Assembly: GCF_001695855.1 (NCBI RefSeq)
Contig: NZ_MBSS01000023.1
Coordinates: 186,001 to 250,000 of the forward strand
Direction of reading: 5' to 3'
DNA from: Ensifer sp. LC163
GTDB taxonomy: Bacteria; Pseudomonadota; Alphaproteobacteria; Rhizobiales; Rhizobiaceae
DNA: 64,000 bases
Below are positions 53,306 through 62,750 of the stretch, one piece after another. The notes under the pieces were generated by a model. It was not told the DNA's origin and ran no database searches. It saw nothing but the letters and a program-made list of their open reading frames with translations. The position numbers and the translations under genes were made by a program. The first letter of the stretch is position 1, and each line of letters starts with the position of its first letter.

Positions 53306-54619
53306 ATGAGCAGGAAAACTGGCGGCGTGAGGTGCAATGCGCCTCTTGAACGAGTTCGAACCGGCGCAATGCTCGGCATACTCGTCTTTGTGCTGGCCGC
53401 ATGCGGCGGACATCCGAAGGGCGTGCTGACGCCGGTCGCGGACACCGCACCGGATTCGAGCCGGGTCAACATGCTGATCACGACGACACGAAGCCGGTCG
53501 GCAAATCCTGGAGAGATGTATAGCGGCGAACGCGCCCAAGCGGCCACCTTCGCCGACATGACCGTCTCCATTCCACCAGACACGGTGCGCAAGGCAGGCG
53601 AGGTTGCCTGGCCGAAACGGATGCCGCCCAATCCGGCAACCGATTTTGCGACGCTGAAGGCGGATGATCTGGACATGGCCGGTGCCAAATCATGGTTGAG
53701 CGCAAGCGTTCGCAAAACTCCTGACAGAAGCGTCTTGGTGTTCGTGCACGGCTTCAACAACCGCTTCGAAGATTCGGTCTATCGCTTCGCCCAGATCGTC
53801 CATGATTCCGGCGTCCGCAGCGCCCCCATTCTCGTGACCTGGCCGTCGCGCGGCAGCCTGCTTGCCTACGGCTACGATCGCGAAAGCACCAACTACACGC
53901 GCAATGCGCTGGAAAACCTGTTCCAATACCTTTACCGCGACCCAGAAGTGAAAGAGGTCTCGATCCTTGCGCACTCCATGGGCAACTGGCTGGCGCTGGA
54001 GGCGCTGCGCCAGATGGCGATCCGCAACGGCGAGCTGCCCGCAAAATTCAAGAACGTCATGCTGGCGGCACCCGATGTGGACGTCGACGTCTTCCGCCAG
54101 CAGATCGACGACATGGGCAAGAAACACCCGAACTTCACGCTGTTCGTCTCCCGCGACGACCGTGCGCTGGCGGTCTCGCGCCGGGTCTGGGGCGACGTAT
54201 CCCGGCTGGGGGCCATCGACCCGGAGCAGGAGCCGTACAAGAAGGAGCTCGAGGACAACAAGATCATGGTGATCGACCTGACGAAGATCAAGGCGGGCGA
54301 CCGCCTCAACCACGGCAAGTTCGCGGAATCACCGGAGATCGTTCGCCTCATCGGTTCGCGTATCTCCGACGGCCAGACTTTGACCGACAGTCGGGTCGGC
54401 CTCGGCGACCAGATCCTGGTGGCCACGACCGGAACGGCCGCGGCCGTCGGCAACGCGGCAGGCCTGGTTCTTGCAGCGCCAGTGGCCGTCGTCGATCAGA
54501 ACACCCGCGACAACTATGCCGGCCACCTCGGCGGTTCGGCGGCGAGAACCGGCGGTCGCGCGGCAACGACTGGCGGATGCGACCGGACACGCCCGACAGC
54601 GCCGGGATGCCCCCGCTAA
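53306..54619 (+). CDS. Lipoprotein alpha/beta-hydrolase (DUF900 family)
   Basis: 437 residues. An N-terminal lipoprotein signal ends with LAACGG (Cys near residue 34), so the protein is probably anchored to a membrane. The hydrolase core has VFVHGFNNRFEDSVYRFAQI near 144 and the nucleophile elbow LAHSMGNWLALEAL near 213, both typical of DUF900 esterase-like proteins. A long low-complexity C-terminal tail of about 80 residues (Ala/Gly/Thr/Arg-rich) is unusual. The ATG at 53306 overlaps a GTG at 53303; the former is preferred. The substrate is unknown. It may form a unit with the LrgAB genes, 170 bases upstream. Confidence 0.82.
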   Translation: MSRKTGGVRCNAPLERVRTGAMLGILVFVLAACGGHPKGVLTPVADTAPDSSRVNMLITTTRSRSANPGEMYSGERAQAATFADMTVSIPPDTVRKAGEVAWPKRMPPNPATDFATLKADDLDMAGAKSWLSASVRKTPDRSVLVFVHGFNNRFEDSVYRFAQIVHDSGVRSAPILVTWPSRGSLLAYGYDRESTNYTRNALENLFQYLYRDPEVKEVSILAHSMGNWLALEALRQMAIRNGELPAKFKNVMLAAPDVDVDVFRQQIDDMGKKHPNFTLFVSRDDRALAVSRRVWGDVSRLGAIDPEQEPYKKELEDNKIMVIDLTKIKAGDRLNHGKFAESPEIVRLIGSRISDGQTLTDSRVGLGDQILVATTGTAAAVGNAAGLVLAAPVAVVDQNTRDNYAGHLGGSAARTGGRAATTGGCDRTRPTAPGCPR

Positions 54620-54883
54620 AGACATGCGTGAGAAACCGGCACCCCTTCCATATCGCTGTACGGAGTGCCCTATAGAAGCTGAGGTATAGTTGAGGTCGAT
54701 CCGTCGACGGCAAGATCTCGCATAGACTTTGGTCTTGCAGGGCGGGCACCTACGTCGAAAACCTCGCGGAACCTAAGTCTGTGTCCTGCCGCCTCTGAAA
54801 ACCCTACCATACGAGAGTTCGAAATCGACCATCCTGGACGGATCGAGCCGACAGCAACGGGCAACCAGGCTGAGGAGGGGGCA

Positions 54884-56239
54884 ATGGACTACGGTGTCTT
54901 TTTTACCAACGCCCTGGAGGGACTGCGCCAGGAAGGGCGATATCGCATCTTTGCCGATATTGAACGTATGGCCGGCGCGTTTCCGCATGCAAGGCTCCAC
55001 GAGGGAGACCGTGCGCGCGAGGTGATCGTCTGGTGTTCGAACGATTACCTCGGGATGGGACAGCACGAAAATGTCCGTCGCGCCATGCACCAGTCGCTGG
55101 ACCTCTCCGGTGCCGGCGCCGGCGGCACGCGCAACATCGCAGGCACAAACCACGCGCACGTCTTGCTCGAGCGCGAACTGGCGGACCTTCACGGCAAGGA
55201 GGCCGCACTGCTGTTTACGTCCGGCTATGTCTCGAACTGGGCGGCGCTATCGACGCTCGCGGCCAAGCTGCCCAATTGCGTCGTTCTGTCCGATGCCGGA
55301 AATCACGCTTCGATGATCGAAGGCATCCGCCATTCGCGGGCGGACTACCGGATTTTCAAGCACAACAATCCGGACGATCTCGCCCGCTGCCTGGGGCAAG
55401 TGGAGCCGGATCGGCCCAAGTTGGTCGCGTTCGAATCCGTCTACTCGATGGACGGTGACATCGCCCCCATCAAGGAGCTTTGCGACGTTGCCGACGACTA
55501 CAATGCCATGACCTATCTGGACGAAGTCCATGCGGTGGGGCTCTATGGCCGCCACGGTGCCGGCGTCGCCGAACGCGACGGCGTCATGGATCGCCTGACG
55601 ATCATTCAAGGCACGCTTGGAAAGGCGTTCGGGGTCGTCGGAGGCTACATTGCCTCCACGGGACCGATCGTCGATTTCGTGCGCTCTTTCGCCTCCGGTT
55701 TCATCTTCACGACCGCGCTGCCGCCGATGCTGGCAGCCGGCGCCCTGGCTTCGGTGCAACATCTGAAAAACAGCCAGAGCGAGCGCAGGGCGCAGCAGGA
55801 CAGGGTGCGTGTGCTGCGCGACAAGCTCGACGCAGCCGGTATCCCGCATATGCACAATCCGAGCCATATCGTTCCGGTCGTCGTCGGCGACGCGGCGAAA
55901 TGCCGGGCCGTTTCCGATCGGTTGCTCGATGGCTTCGACATCTACATACAGCCGATCAACTACCCAACCGTCCCGCGCGGCACCGAAAGGCTGAGGATCA
56001 CCCCTTCGCCGCTGCACAGTTACGAGGACATCGACTATCTCGTCGACGCGCTGGATGCGGTCTGGTCGGAGCATCATCTCGCCCGCACCCGGCCGATCGG
56101 ACCGACTATACCCCGCTGGCGGATTGCAAGCCGGCAGCCTCTGCCCGACCCCGCACCATGCCAGGGCTGTCGAAAGGTGATGGCGCTGATGCCCGCAACG
56201 GTGACCGAAGAAGTGGCCGTCCACGAGATGCACCCATAG
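54884..56239 (+). CDS. hemA: 5-aminolevulinate synthase, with a C-terminal extension
   Basis: 451 residues. It is a PLP enzyme of the alpha-oxoamine synthase family that condenses glycine and succinyl-CoA to 5-aminolevulinate. The glycine-rich GAGAGGTRNIAGTN near 77, EAVHAVG-like LDEVHAVGLYG near 212 and the PLP Lys247 in GTLGKAFGVVGGY are all present. Bacterial ALAS is usually about 405 residues. Here a Pro/Arg-rich tail of roughly 50 residues (from about 402) contains a Cys-x2-Cys (CQGC). GAGGAGGGGG precedes the ATG. The membrane-fusion gene starts 17 bp after the stop, so heme synthesis and efflux appear to share a unit. It may be a second, specialised copy. Confidence 0.88.
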   Translation: MDYGVFFTNALEGLRQEGRYRIFADIERMAGAFPHARLHEGDRAREVIVWCSNDYLGMGQHENVRRAMHQSLDLSGAGAGGTRNIAGTNHAHVLLERELADLHGKEAALLFTSGYVSNWAALSTLAAKLPNCVVLSDAGNHASMIEGIRHSRADYRIFKHNNPDDLARCLGQVEPDRPKLVAFESVYSMDGDIAPIKELCDVADDYNAMTYLDEVHAVGLYGRHGAGVAERDGVMDRLTIIQGTLGKAFGVVGGYIASTGPIVDFVRSFASGFIFTTALPPMLAAGALASVQHLKNSQSERRAQQDRVRVLRDKLDAAGIPHMHNPSHIVPVVVGDAAKCRAVSDRLLDGFDIYIQPINYPTVPRGTERLRITPSPLHSYEDIDYLVDALDAVWSEHHLARTRPIGPTIPRWRIASRQPLPDPAPCQGCRKVMALMPATVTEEVAVHEMHP

Positions 56240-56256
56240 GCGCAAGAGGTGTCGTC

Positions 56257-57585
56257 ATGATCCGCAGACGACCAACACGTTTCGATGCATCACCGTCAGC
56301 CGGAAAGCCCGGAGTGGCGCCGGGGGCGGAACGCGGGCGGCGCCGAAGGGCCAGCTATGTCGCATTCGTCGCCTTTGCGACCCTGCTTGCGGCGGTATGC
56401 CCGATGGTTGTCGGCAACCTCTCCTCGACCGCAGGCTCGGCAGTGGCAGTCGCCACGGGATCAACCGGACCGGCCTCGGCCCTCGATGGCGCCGGCGCCG
56501 CGGTCATGAGCGTATCGGTCGTCAATGCTTCACCCGGTGCCCTCACGACGACAAGCACCGTTTCCGGCTCGATCGTGGCCCGAGAAGACGTGCTCGTGGG
56601 AACGGAAAGCGAGGGCGCCGGCATTCGGTCCATCTTGGTCGAAGAAGGCGATACCGTACAGGAGGGCCAGGTGCTGGCCCTCCTGACGTCCGATCTGGAT
56701 GAGATCGCCCTGTCGATGAATGACGTCGAGATCGAGCGCGCCAACGCCCTGTTGACCCAAAGCGACAGCGCCATCGCGCTTGCGCAAACGAATCTCGATC
56801 TCGCCAGCAAGGCACTGGCGCGCGCCCACCCGCTGTCAAAATCCGGGGTGACGCCCCTCGACGTTCTGGAGCAGCGCGAGGCAGATGTGCTTGTCGCCGA
56901 GGCCAAGCTCGCAACCGCGCAACAGGCAAAACGCGTAGCCCTGGCGGAGCGGGCCATCGCGCTGGTCAAACACCGCGAACTGACCACCCATCTCGAGAGA
57001 ACGCGCGTGCGCGCGCCCACTGCAGGCATCATCGTCGAGCGGTTCGCGCGTGTGGGCGACATTGCCACGGGCAAGGCGCCACTGTTTCGCATCGCCAAGG
57101 ATGGGCTTTTCGAGCTTGAGGCATTGGTGCCCATGCGCATGGTGGATCGGGTCGGGCCTGCCACGGCGGCGTCCGTTTCAATCTCCGGCATAGAAGAGCC
57201 CCTCGCCGGCACCGTCCGGCATCTATCGCCGCGGATCGAGCAGACGACCAGAATGGCGCGGGTCCGCATTGCGCTTCCAGCGGCCGCCACGCCCAGGCTC
57301 GGCGCCTTTGCGCGCGCGGAAATCCGGACGACGGAGCAGATGCAGATCGTCCTGCCGCTCAGCGCCGTCCAATCCACCACCGATGGCAGTCAGGTGCTGT
57401 TGGTTGCAAACGGAACCGTCGAAACGCGCACTGTCGTCACCGGTCGCAGAACAGCCGAGGCTGTTCAGATCGTGTCCGGGGTGTCCGCTGGCGAGCAGGT
57501 CATCCTGCGGCCGGGCGGTCTGGCGCGCGCCGGCATGCGTGTCACGGCAGTTCTGCCCGCCGCCGTCATCGCCTCCAGACTGTGA
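56257..57585 (+). CDS. RND efflux periplasmic adaptor (HlyD/AcrA family)
   Basis: 442 residues. It starts with an Arg-rich stretch, then a hydrophobic anchor (about residues 31-50), then a lipoyl-like domain (SGSIVAREDVLVGTESEGAGIRSILVEEGDTVQEGQVLALL near 98), a coiled-coil hairpin (about 150-230), and the second lipoyl half (RVRAPTAGIIVERFARVGDIATGKAPLFRIA near 250). Beta-barrel and membrane-proximal domains follow. It bridges the RND pump to an outer-membrane channel, which is not encoded here. The ATG at 56257 follows AGAGGTG. The pump gene begins 8 bases after the stop. Confidence 0.9.
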   Translation: MIRRRPTRFDASPSAGKPGVAPGAERGRRRRASYVAFVAFATLLAAVCPMVVGNLSSTAGSAVAVATGSTGPASALDGAGAAVMSVSVVNASPGALTTTSTVSGSIVAREDVLVGTESEGAGIRSILVEEGDTVQEGQVLALLTSDLDEIALSMNDVEIERANALLTQSDSAIALAQTNLDLASKALARAHPLSKSGVTPLDVLEQREADVLVAEAKLATAQQAKRVALAERAIALVKHRELTTHLERTRVRAPTAGIIVERFARVGDIATGKAPLFRIAKDGLFELEALVPMRMVDRVGPATAASVSISGIEEPLAGTVRHLSPRIEQTTRMARVRIALPAAATPRLGAFARAEIRTTEQMQIVLPLSAVQSTTDGSQVLLVANGTVETRTVVTGRRTAEAVQIVSGVSAGEQVILRPGGLARAGMRVTAVLPAAVIASRL

Positions 57586-57593
57586 GGCATCCG

Positions 57594-60500
57594 ATGGCGA
57601 TCAACGTCTCGAAATGGTCGATCGAGCGTCCCGCCGTCGGTATCGCGCTGTTTCTCGTGTTGACGGCGATGGGGTGGCTGTCTCTGACCTCGCTGCCGAT
57701 CAACCGCTTCCCGGACATGGAGCTTTCTGTCGTCACCGTCCAGTTGCACCAGCAGGCGGCATCGCCGAGCGACCTCGAAATGCAGGTGGCGCAAAAGGTC
57801 GAAGACGCCTTCGAGGACATCGAAGGGCTTGAGCGGCTGGATGCCACGATCGGCGACGGCAGCGTCATGTTGAATGCAGAATTCGCCGCCCATGTTTCGC
57901 CCGATGTCGCCCTGGACCGGATACAGGCCGCGATGCTGGCGATCCGGAGCCAGCTGCCGGCGACACTGGACGAGCCTTCGATCGAGCTTTCCAGCATACG
58001 CAGGCTGGCAATAGCGACCTATGCTGTGCGCTCCGACCAGTTGTCGCCGCCGGCAATCTCCAGGCGCGTCGATGACCGCATCCGCCCCGCTCTGGAGAAA
58101 GTACCGGGTGTCGGCAGGATTGCCCGGGTGGGCGGCAGCGAACGCGAGATCAGGGTCTGGCTGCAGCGAGACGAAATGGTCGCCCGTGGCCTGGCGCCCC
58201 AGGACGTCAGTCGGGCGCTGCGCGCGGTGAGCGACAACCAGGCGGCCGGTACGGTGAAGACCGCCGGTTTCGATGAGCCGGTCCGCACCCTGTCGGCACC
58301 GGTTTCAATCGAGGATCTCGGGACGTTTCCTGTCAGAAACAGCACCGGCTCCAGCGACCGGCTCTCGGACATAGCCAGGATCGAAGATGCCTGGAGCGAG
58401 CCTTCGGGTTTCGCCACGCTCGATGCCGATCCGATCGTCGCCCTGTTGATCTTTGCCGAAAAGCGGGCCAACGAGGTGGAGACGTTCGAGCGGATCAAAG
58501 ACGCAGTTCAGCGTATCGACGATGCCGACACCATGGTGCAGCTGACGCTGCTCGACGAGAACGCCAGCTACATCAACAACAATTTTACCGGCACGATGCG
58601 AACCATGGCTGAAGGCGCACTGTGCACCATCGCGGTCGTCTTTCTGTTCCTGCGAGATCGTCGCTCGACGCTCATAGCAGCCATCGGTCTGCCACTGACC
58701 GTGATCCCGACCTTTCTTGCCATGGAAGCGCTCGGCTTCTCTCTCAATCTCGTTTCGCTGCTCGGCCTGACGCTGGCGATCGGTCTTCTGGTCGACGACA
58801 CCATCGTCGAGATCGAGAACGTGTCGCGCCACCGTGAGATGGGAAAGACAATCTGGCGCGCGGTCATCGATGCGACGGAAGAGATCGGCGGCTCGGTCAT
58901 CGCCATATCGCTGACGGTTGTCGCGGTTTTCCTGCCGCTTGCGCTGATCGAGGGCTTGCCCGGTCGATACTTCCGGGAGTTCGGAATGACCGTTGCCGTT
59001 GCGACGCTTCTCTCGTTGCTGGTCGCACGACTGATCACGCCCTTGCTGGCGGTGACGCTCCTGAAGACTGTGCCGCCCGGCAAGCACGGCGAACCGGGAA
59101 ACCTCCATAGGCTCTATTCGCGGCTGCTGCGGCTATCGACCCGCCGGCAGATCATCCCATTCGGGCGGCGCGGCATCCATGTCGACATGACGCATGTGAC
59201 CATCGCGCTCGGCCTGCTTTCGGTCGCGATACCGTTCCTGACGGTGCTGCCGGCCTTGCCGCGCGGGTTCATCCCCACGGAAGACGGCGCGCGCCTGACT
59301 TTTGCAATCGACATGGCGGACGGTGCCAGCGCAACGTCGATGATGCAGAAGTCCCTGGAGGTCGCACGCTCGCTGAAGAGCGACCCCGACATTCGGCACG
59401 TCTACGCCTACCGTGATGGCTCCAGTGCCGGTCAGGCAAGCCGGCAGTCGTTCGTCATCCAGTTGATGCTGACCCCGCCCGGTGAGCGTATTCGAACCCG
59501 CCAGGACGTGGCGGAGGACGTCGCCCGGCGGCTCGCAAGCATTGCCGATATCCGCGGCAGCGAAGTGGGGTTGACCGGCAGCCGCCAGTTTTCGCTGACG
59601 CTCCTGGGAAACGAGCCCGGCAGCCTGGAGCAGGCAAGTGACAGCCTAATGTCGGCGATCGCGCAGATGCCTGCATTTCGAACGGTGACGTCTCTTCGCC
59701 CCGCCCTTCGGCCGGAACTGCAGATCATGCCCGACCGGGACCTCGTTTCCGAGCTCGGCATCAGTCTCGACGTGCTGTCGGACGCAGTGCGCGTCGCCAC
59801 CGTCGGAGATATCAGCCGCGAACTTGCACATATCGATCTGCAGGGCCGCCGGGTCCCCGTTCGGGTTCAGGTGGAGGCTGGAGATGGAGGCGACATTTCG
59901 CTGCTAGAAAGCATGCCGCTCAGGACGGCCGACGGAAACATCGTGCCGCTGGCCGCAGTCGCGGAGATCGTAGCAGGTTTCGGCCCAGACGAGATCACAC
60001 GGCGCGACGGGTTGCGGCGCATCGATCTTGTGGCTGACCTGAACGGATCGGCTTCGTCAGGCACTGCCCTATCGGCAGTGATGACCTGGATCGAAAAGAA
60101 CCCCTTGCCGGAGGGCGTCAATCTGCAGCCAACGGGAGAGACCCTCTCGATGCAGGACTTCTTTTCAAGCTTCGTCCGGGCGGCGATGCTTGGGCTCGCC
60201 GCGGTGTTCGCAATCCTGCTGGTGCTCTTCGGCAATCCCTTCCAACCGCTGACAATCCTCTTGTCTCTGCCGCTGGCCCTGTCCGGCGGGATCCTGGCGC
60301 TTGCCGTCACCGGAAACGGCGTGACAATGCCGGTTTTGATCGGCGCGCTGATGTTGATGGGCATCGTCGCCAAGAACGCCATCCTGATCGTCGATCTCGC
60401 GGGCCGGCTGATCAGGGAGGGCCGCGCCTCCCGCGAGGCTGTGGTTTCTGCGGCCGAACAGCGCGCACGCCCCGTGGTCATGACCACGGCGGCGATGATA

Positions 60501-60713
60501 GCCGGGATGATCCCCGTATCCCTCGGCATTGGCGACGGCGGTGCGTTCCGCGCACCGATGGCGATCGTCGTCATCGGCGGCCTGCTCGCTTCGACGGCCC
60601 TTTCGTTGCTTTTCGTGCCGGCACTCTTCCTGCGCGTTCACGCGCTGCAGGTCCTTTTCGCAAGGCTTGTCAGCGCCACGGCGCGCACGTCCGCCACCCG
60701 ATCGCGCAGCTGA
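57594..60713 (+). CDS. RND family efflux pump, HAE-1 type
   Basis: 1039 residues, normal for an RND transporter. N-terminal WSIERPAVGIALFLVLTAMGWLSLTSLPINRFPD is helix 1 and its flank. The proton-relay helix 4 has GLTLAIGLLVDDTIVEIENVSRH near residue 402, with the Asp pair. Periplasmic pore and docking domains lie near 40-330 and 560-865. The end has GALMLMGIVAKNAILIVDLAGRLIREG near 930. It is a proton-driven exporter of drugs, metals or metabolites and works with the adaptor upstream. I chose the ATG at 57594, six bases after GAGG. The substrate is unknown; a heme precursor or toxic ligand is possible from the hemA linkage. Confidence 0.92.
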   Translation: MAINVSKWSIERPAVGIALFLVLTAMGWLSLTSLPINRFPDMELSVVTVQLHQQAASPSDLEMQVAQKVEDAFEDIEGLERLDATIGDGSVMLNAEFAAHVSPDVALDRIQAAMLAIRSQLPATLDEPSIELSSIRRLAIATYAVRSDQLSPPAISRRVDDRIRPALEKVPGVGRIARVGGSEREIRVWLQRDEMVARGLAPQDVSRALRAVSDNQAAGTVKTAGFDEPVRTLSAPVSIEDLGTFPVRNSTGSSDRLSDIARIEDAWSEPSGFATLDADPIVALLIFAEKRANEVETFERIKDAVQRIDDADTMVQLTLLDENASYINNNFTGTMRTMAEGALCTIAVVFLFLRDRRSTLIAAIGLPLTVIPTFLAMEALGFSLNLVSLLGLTLAIGLLVDDTIVEIENVSRHREMGKTIWRAVIDATEEIGGSVIAISLTVVAVFLPLALIEGLPGRYFREFGMTVAVATLLSLLVARLITPLLAVTLLKTVPPGKHGEPGNLHRLYSRLLRLSTRRQIIPFGRRGIHVDMTHVTIALGLLSVAIPFLTVLPALPRGFIPTEDGARLTFAIDMADGASATSMMQKSLEVARSLKSDPDIRHVYAYRDGSSAGQASRQSFVIQLMLTPPGERIRTRQDVAEDVARRLASIADIRGSEVGLTGSRQFSLTLLGNEPGSLEQASDSLMSAIAQMPAFRTVTSLRPALRPELQIMPDRDLVSELGISLDVLSDAVRVATVGDISRELAHIDLQGRRVPVRVQVEAGDGGDISLLESMPLRTADGNIVPLAAVAEIVAGFGPDEITRRDGLRRIDLVADLNGSASSGTALSAVMTWIEKNPLPEGVNLQPTGETLSMQDFFSSFVRAAMLGLAAVFAILLVLFGNPFQPLTILLSLPLALSGGILALAVTGNGVTMPVLIGALMLMGIVAKNAILIVDLAGRLIREGRASREAVVSAAEQRARPVVMTTAAMIAGMIPVSLGIGDGGAFRAPMAIVVIGGLLASTALSLLFVPALFLRVHALQVLFARLVSATARTSATRSRS

Positions 60714-60943
60714 CGGCTGTCTCTCCCCAACGTTCCCTCACCCATTCGGTAGGGATCACGCGCGCAACGACACGCAGCCGGTACTCCGCATGATTGCGCC
60801 ACCACCAACGAAACAGCTTCACGTATTTCTTGTGAATGAGGAACGCGGAATTCAGCTAGCTTTTCGCCGCGCACCCAACGTTGGAGGACGGCGGGCGTCG
60901 CACCGAATGTTTCGAGACATTCGGCGATCGACAAGGAGGAACA
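60714..60943. other. Intergenic region before the nucleobase permease
   Basis: About 230 bases without a clear gene. A minus-strand ORF (60638-60934) is not convincing because its start overlaps the anti-sense of a ribosome site and it runs into the pump gene. Near the end is a dyad with arms CGAATGT and ACATTCG (60904-60923), a possible operator or hairpin upstream of the leader ORF. Confidence 0.45.
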
Positions 60944-61030
60944 ATGTCCAAACTTTCAGCGGATCACCGGACGTCGGAATCGCGCACACCGAACCTGCTC
61001 GGCACCCCGACCCAGGGCCGACGCGCATGA
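60944..61030 (+). CDS. 28-codon leader ORF coupled to the nucleobase permease
   Basis: The ATG follows AGGAGG at five bases, the best ribosome site in the area. The predicted peptide MSKLSADHRTSESRTPNLLG... is hydrophilic and ends in TGA, which overlaps the ATG of the permease gene as ATGA. The permease itself has no comparable ribosome site, so ribosomes are likely to reach it through this ORF. It could control permease translation in response to some signal or just provide coupling. The peptide has no recognised domain. Confidence 0.5.
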   Translation: MSKLSADHRTSESRTPNLLGTPTQGRRA

Positions 61031-62409
61031 ACATACACAATCCCACCGCCGCGCCGATACGGCCGACCGAACTCGTCCTCGGCCTTGAAGATCGCCCCTC
61101 GCCGCCGATCGCCTTTCTAGCAGCATTGCAGCATTTGCTGGCGATCATCGTACCGATCGTCACGCCCGGTCTGCTGATCTGCCAGGCACTCGGCGTCTCC
61201 CTTCGCGACACGAACATGATCGTGTCGATGTCATTGGTCATCTCGGGGATCGCGACCTTCGTGCAATGTCGCCGCTTCGGCCCGCTCGGCGCGGGACTGC
61301 TGATCGTTCAGGGAACAAGCTTCAACTTCGTCGGCCCGCTGATCGCCGGCGGCGTGTTGATGGTCAAGCAGGGCACGCCGGTCGAAACCGTGATGGCATG
61401 CATATTCGGCGTCGTCATCGCCGGATCGTTCATCGAGATGGGCCTTTCGCGCGTGCTGCCCTTCGTCAAACGGCTGATCACCCCTCTCGTCACCGGCATC
61501 GTCGTCCTGATGATTGGCCTCACCTTGATCAAGGTCGGCCTGATCAGCATGGGCGGGGGCTTCGCCGCGATGTCGCAGGGCACCTTTGCCAACGGCGAAA
61601 ACCTGCTGCTCTCGGGTGTCGTGCTGGGCCTTATCATTGCGCTCAACCGCATTCCGATCGTCTGGGTCCGCAGCAGCGCCATCATGCTCGCGCTCGGCGC
61701 CGGCTATCTGCTGGCGGCATGGCTGGGTCGCCTCGATTTTGCCGGCGTGCATCAGGCAGCCTGGTTCCAGGCACCGGTACCGTTTCACTTCGGCCTGAAC
61801 TTCTCGTGGTCGCTGTTTGCGCCGATGGTGGTCATCTATCTCGTCACATCGCTGGAGGCGATCGGCGACATCACCGCAACCAGCAAGATCTCGCGCCAGC
61901 CGGTCGAAGGTCCGCTGTGGATGGAAAGGATCAAGGGCGGCGTTCTCGTCAACGGCGTGAACTCGCTGCTGGCGGGTATCTTCAACACCTTCCCAAGCTC
62001 GGTGTTTGCGCAGAACAACGGCATCATCCAGCTGACCGGGGTGGCCAGCCGTCACGTCGGGATCTACATCGCCGCGGTCCTGGTGCTGCTGGGGCTGTTC
62101 CCGACGGTTGCCGGCGTCATACAGGCCGTGCCCGAACCGGTGCTTGGCGGCGCCGTCATCGTCATGTTCGGCGCGGTGGCAGCCTCCGGCATCAACATCC
62201 TTGCCGGCGTCCACCTGGACCGTCGCGCGCTTCTGATTATCGCCATCTCACTGGCCTTGGGCCTCGGCGTCTCGCAGGTTCCCGAGTTCGTCACCCATAT
62301 GCCACAGGCTCTGGCGGACGTGCTGGAATCGGGTGTGGCAACCGGCGGCATCTGCGCGGTCTTCCTCAACTGGCTTCTGCCCGAACGCCAGGAGGAGGCT
62401 ATCCACTGA
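61027..62409 (+). CDS. NCS2 family nucleobase:cation symporter (uracil/xanthine permease)
   Basis: 460 residues with about 12-14 hydrophobic segments. Family landmarks are FLAALQHLLAIIVPIVTPGLLICQALG near residue 30, LIVQGTSFNFVG near 96, the motif VTSLEAIGDITATSKI near 275 (with the conserved Glu), and NTFPSSVFAQNNGIIQLTGVASRHVG near 320, the substrate-binding QNxG segment. It imports a purine or pyrimidine base such as xanthine, urate or uracil with protons; the GNNT/QNNG and context do not decide which. Translation is probably coupled to the leader ORF. A perfect hairpin follows. Confidence 0.9.
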   Translation: MNIHNPTAAPIRPTELVLGLEDRPSPPIAFLAALQHLLAIIVPIVTPGLLICQALGVSLRDTNMIVSMSLVISGIATFVQCRRFGPLGAGLLIVQGTSFNFVGPLIAGGVLMVKQGTPVETVMACIFGVVIAGSFIEMGLSRVLPFVKRLITPLVTGIVVLMIGLTLIKVGLISMGGGFAAMSQGTFANGENLLLSGVVLGLIIALNRIPIVWVRSSAIMLALGAGYLLAAWLGRLDFAGVHQAAWFQAPVPFHFGLNFSWSLFAPMVVIYLVTSLEAIGDITATSKISRQPVEGPLWMERIKGGVLVNGVNSLLAGIFNTFPSSVFAQNNGIIQLTGVASRHVGIYIAAVLVLLGLFPTVAGVIQAVPEPVLGGAVIVMFGAVAASGINILAGVHLDRRALLIIAISLALGLGVSQVPEFVTHMPQALADVLESGVATGGICAVFLNWLLPERQEEAIH

Positions 62410-62430
62410 CGATCCAAGGGATCGGCGCCC

Positions 62431-62468
62431 CGACCAGCCGGCTGCCATCAGCGGCAGCCGGCTGGTCG
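62431..62468. repeat. Perfect 16-pair hairpin after the permease gene
   Basis: CGACCAGCCGGCTGCC and GGCAGCCGGCTGGTCG are perfect inverted repeats around a six-base loop, 20 bases past the permease stop. There is no T-tract, but the strength suggests a transcript end for the permease gene and for the convergent small ORF. Confidence 0.6.
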
Positions 62469-62639
62469 GCCTTCGAAAGGCCAGTGCCTGACCGGCGCGA
62501 AGTCAGCCGCTGCACCGTCAATGGCGGAGGCGGCAGCTACAAGACCTATCAAGGGCGAAGGCTCCTGCGAGCTCACGTCGTAAATGCAGGGTGCCGCAAA
62601 GACGGCGGCGCCGAGCGCGATGATGATCATCAGCTTCAT
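62448..62639 (-). CDS. Small exported or membrane protein, 63 residues
   Basis: The ATG follows GGAGGG at five bases. The first 17 or so residues form a strong hydrophobic signal (KLMIIIALGAAVFAAP). The rest, CIYDVSSQEPSPLIGLVAAASAIDG..., is short, and the C-terminus (RPAGCR) is encoded within the permease hairpin. The presence of a good ribosome site and a signal supports a gene, but the overlap with the hairpin makes the end doubtful. No family is recognised. Confidence 0.4.
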   Translation of the reverse strand: MKLMIIIALGAAVFAAPCIYDVSSQEPSPLIGLVAAASAIDGAAADFAPVRHWPFEGRPAGCR

Positions 62640-62750
62640 TGGTCCCTCCGGTGGCGAAGCAAGAGCTTCTGCCGTTTCCTGTTTCAGCTCCGGTCGCAAA
62701 CATTGCCCGCCGCGACGCGAAACCGTTGAGCGGCGAGCAACGCTCATTGG

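Noticed and set aside
60638-60934. Minus-strand ORF of 98 residues before the nucleobase permease
   Set aside because: The N-terminal half looks somewhat protein-like, but the TTG start lies in the complement of another gene's ribosome site, it has no site of its own and it ends inside the RND pump gene.
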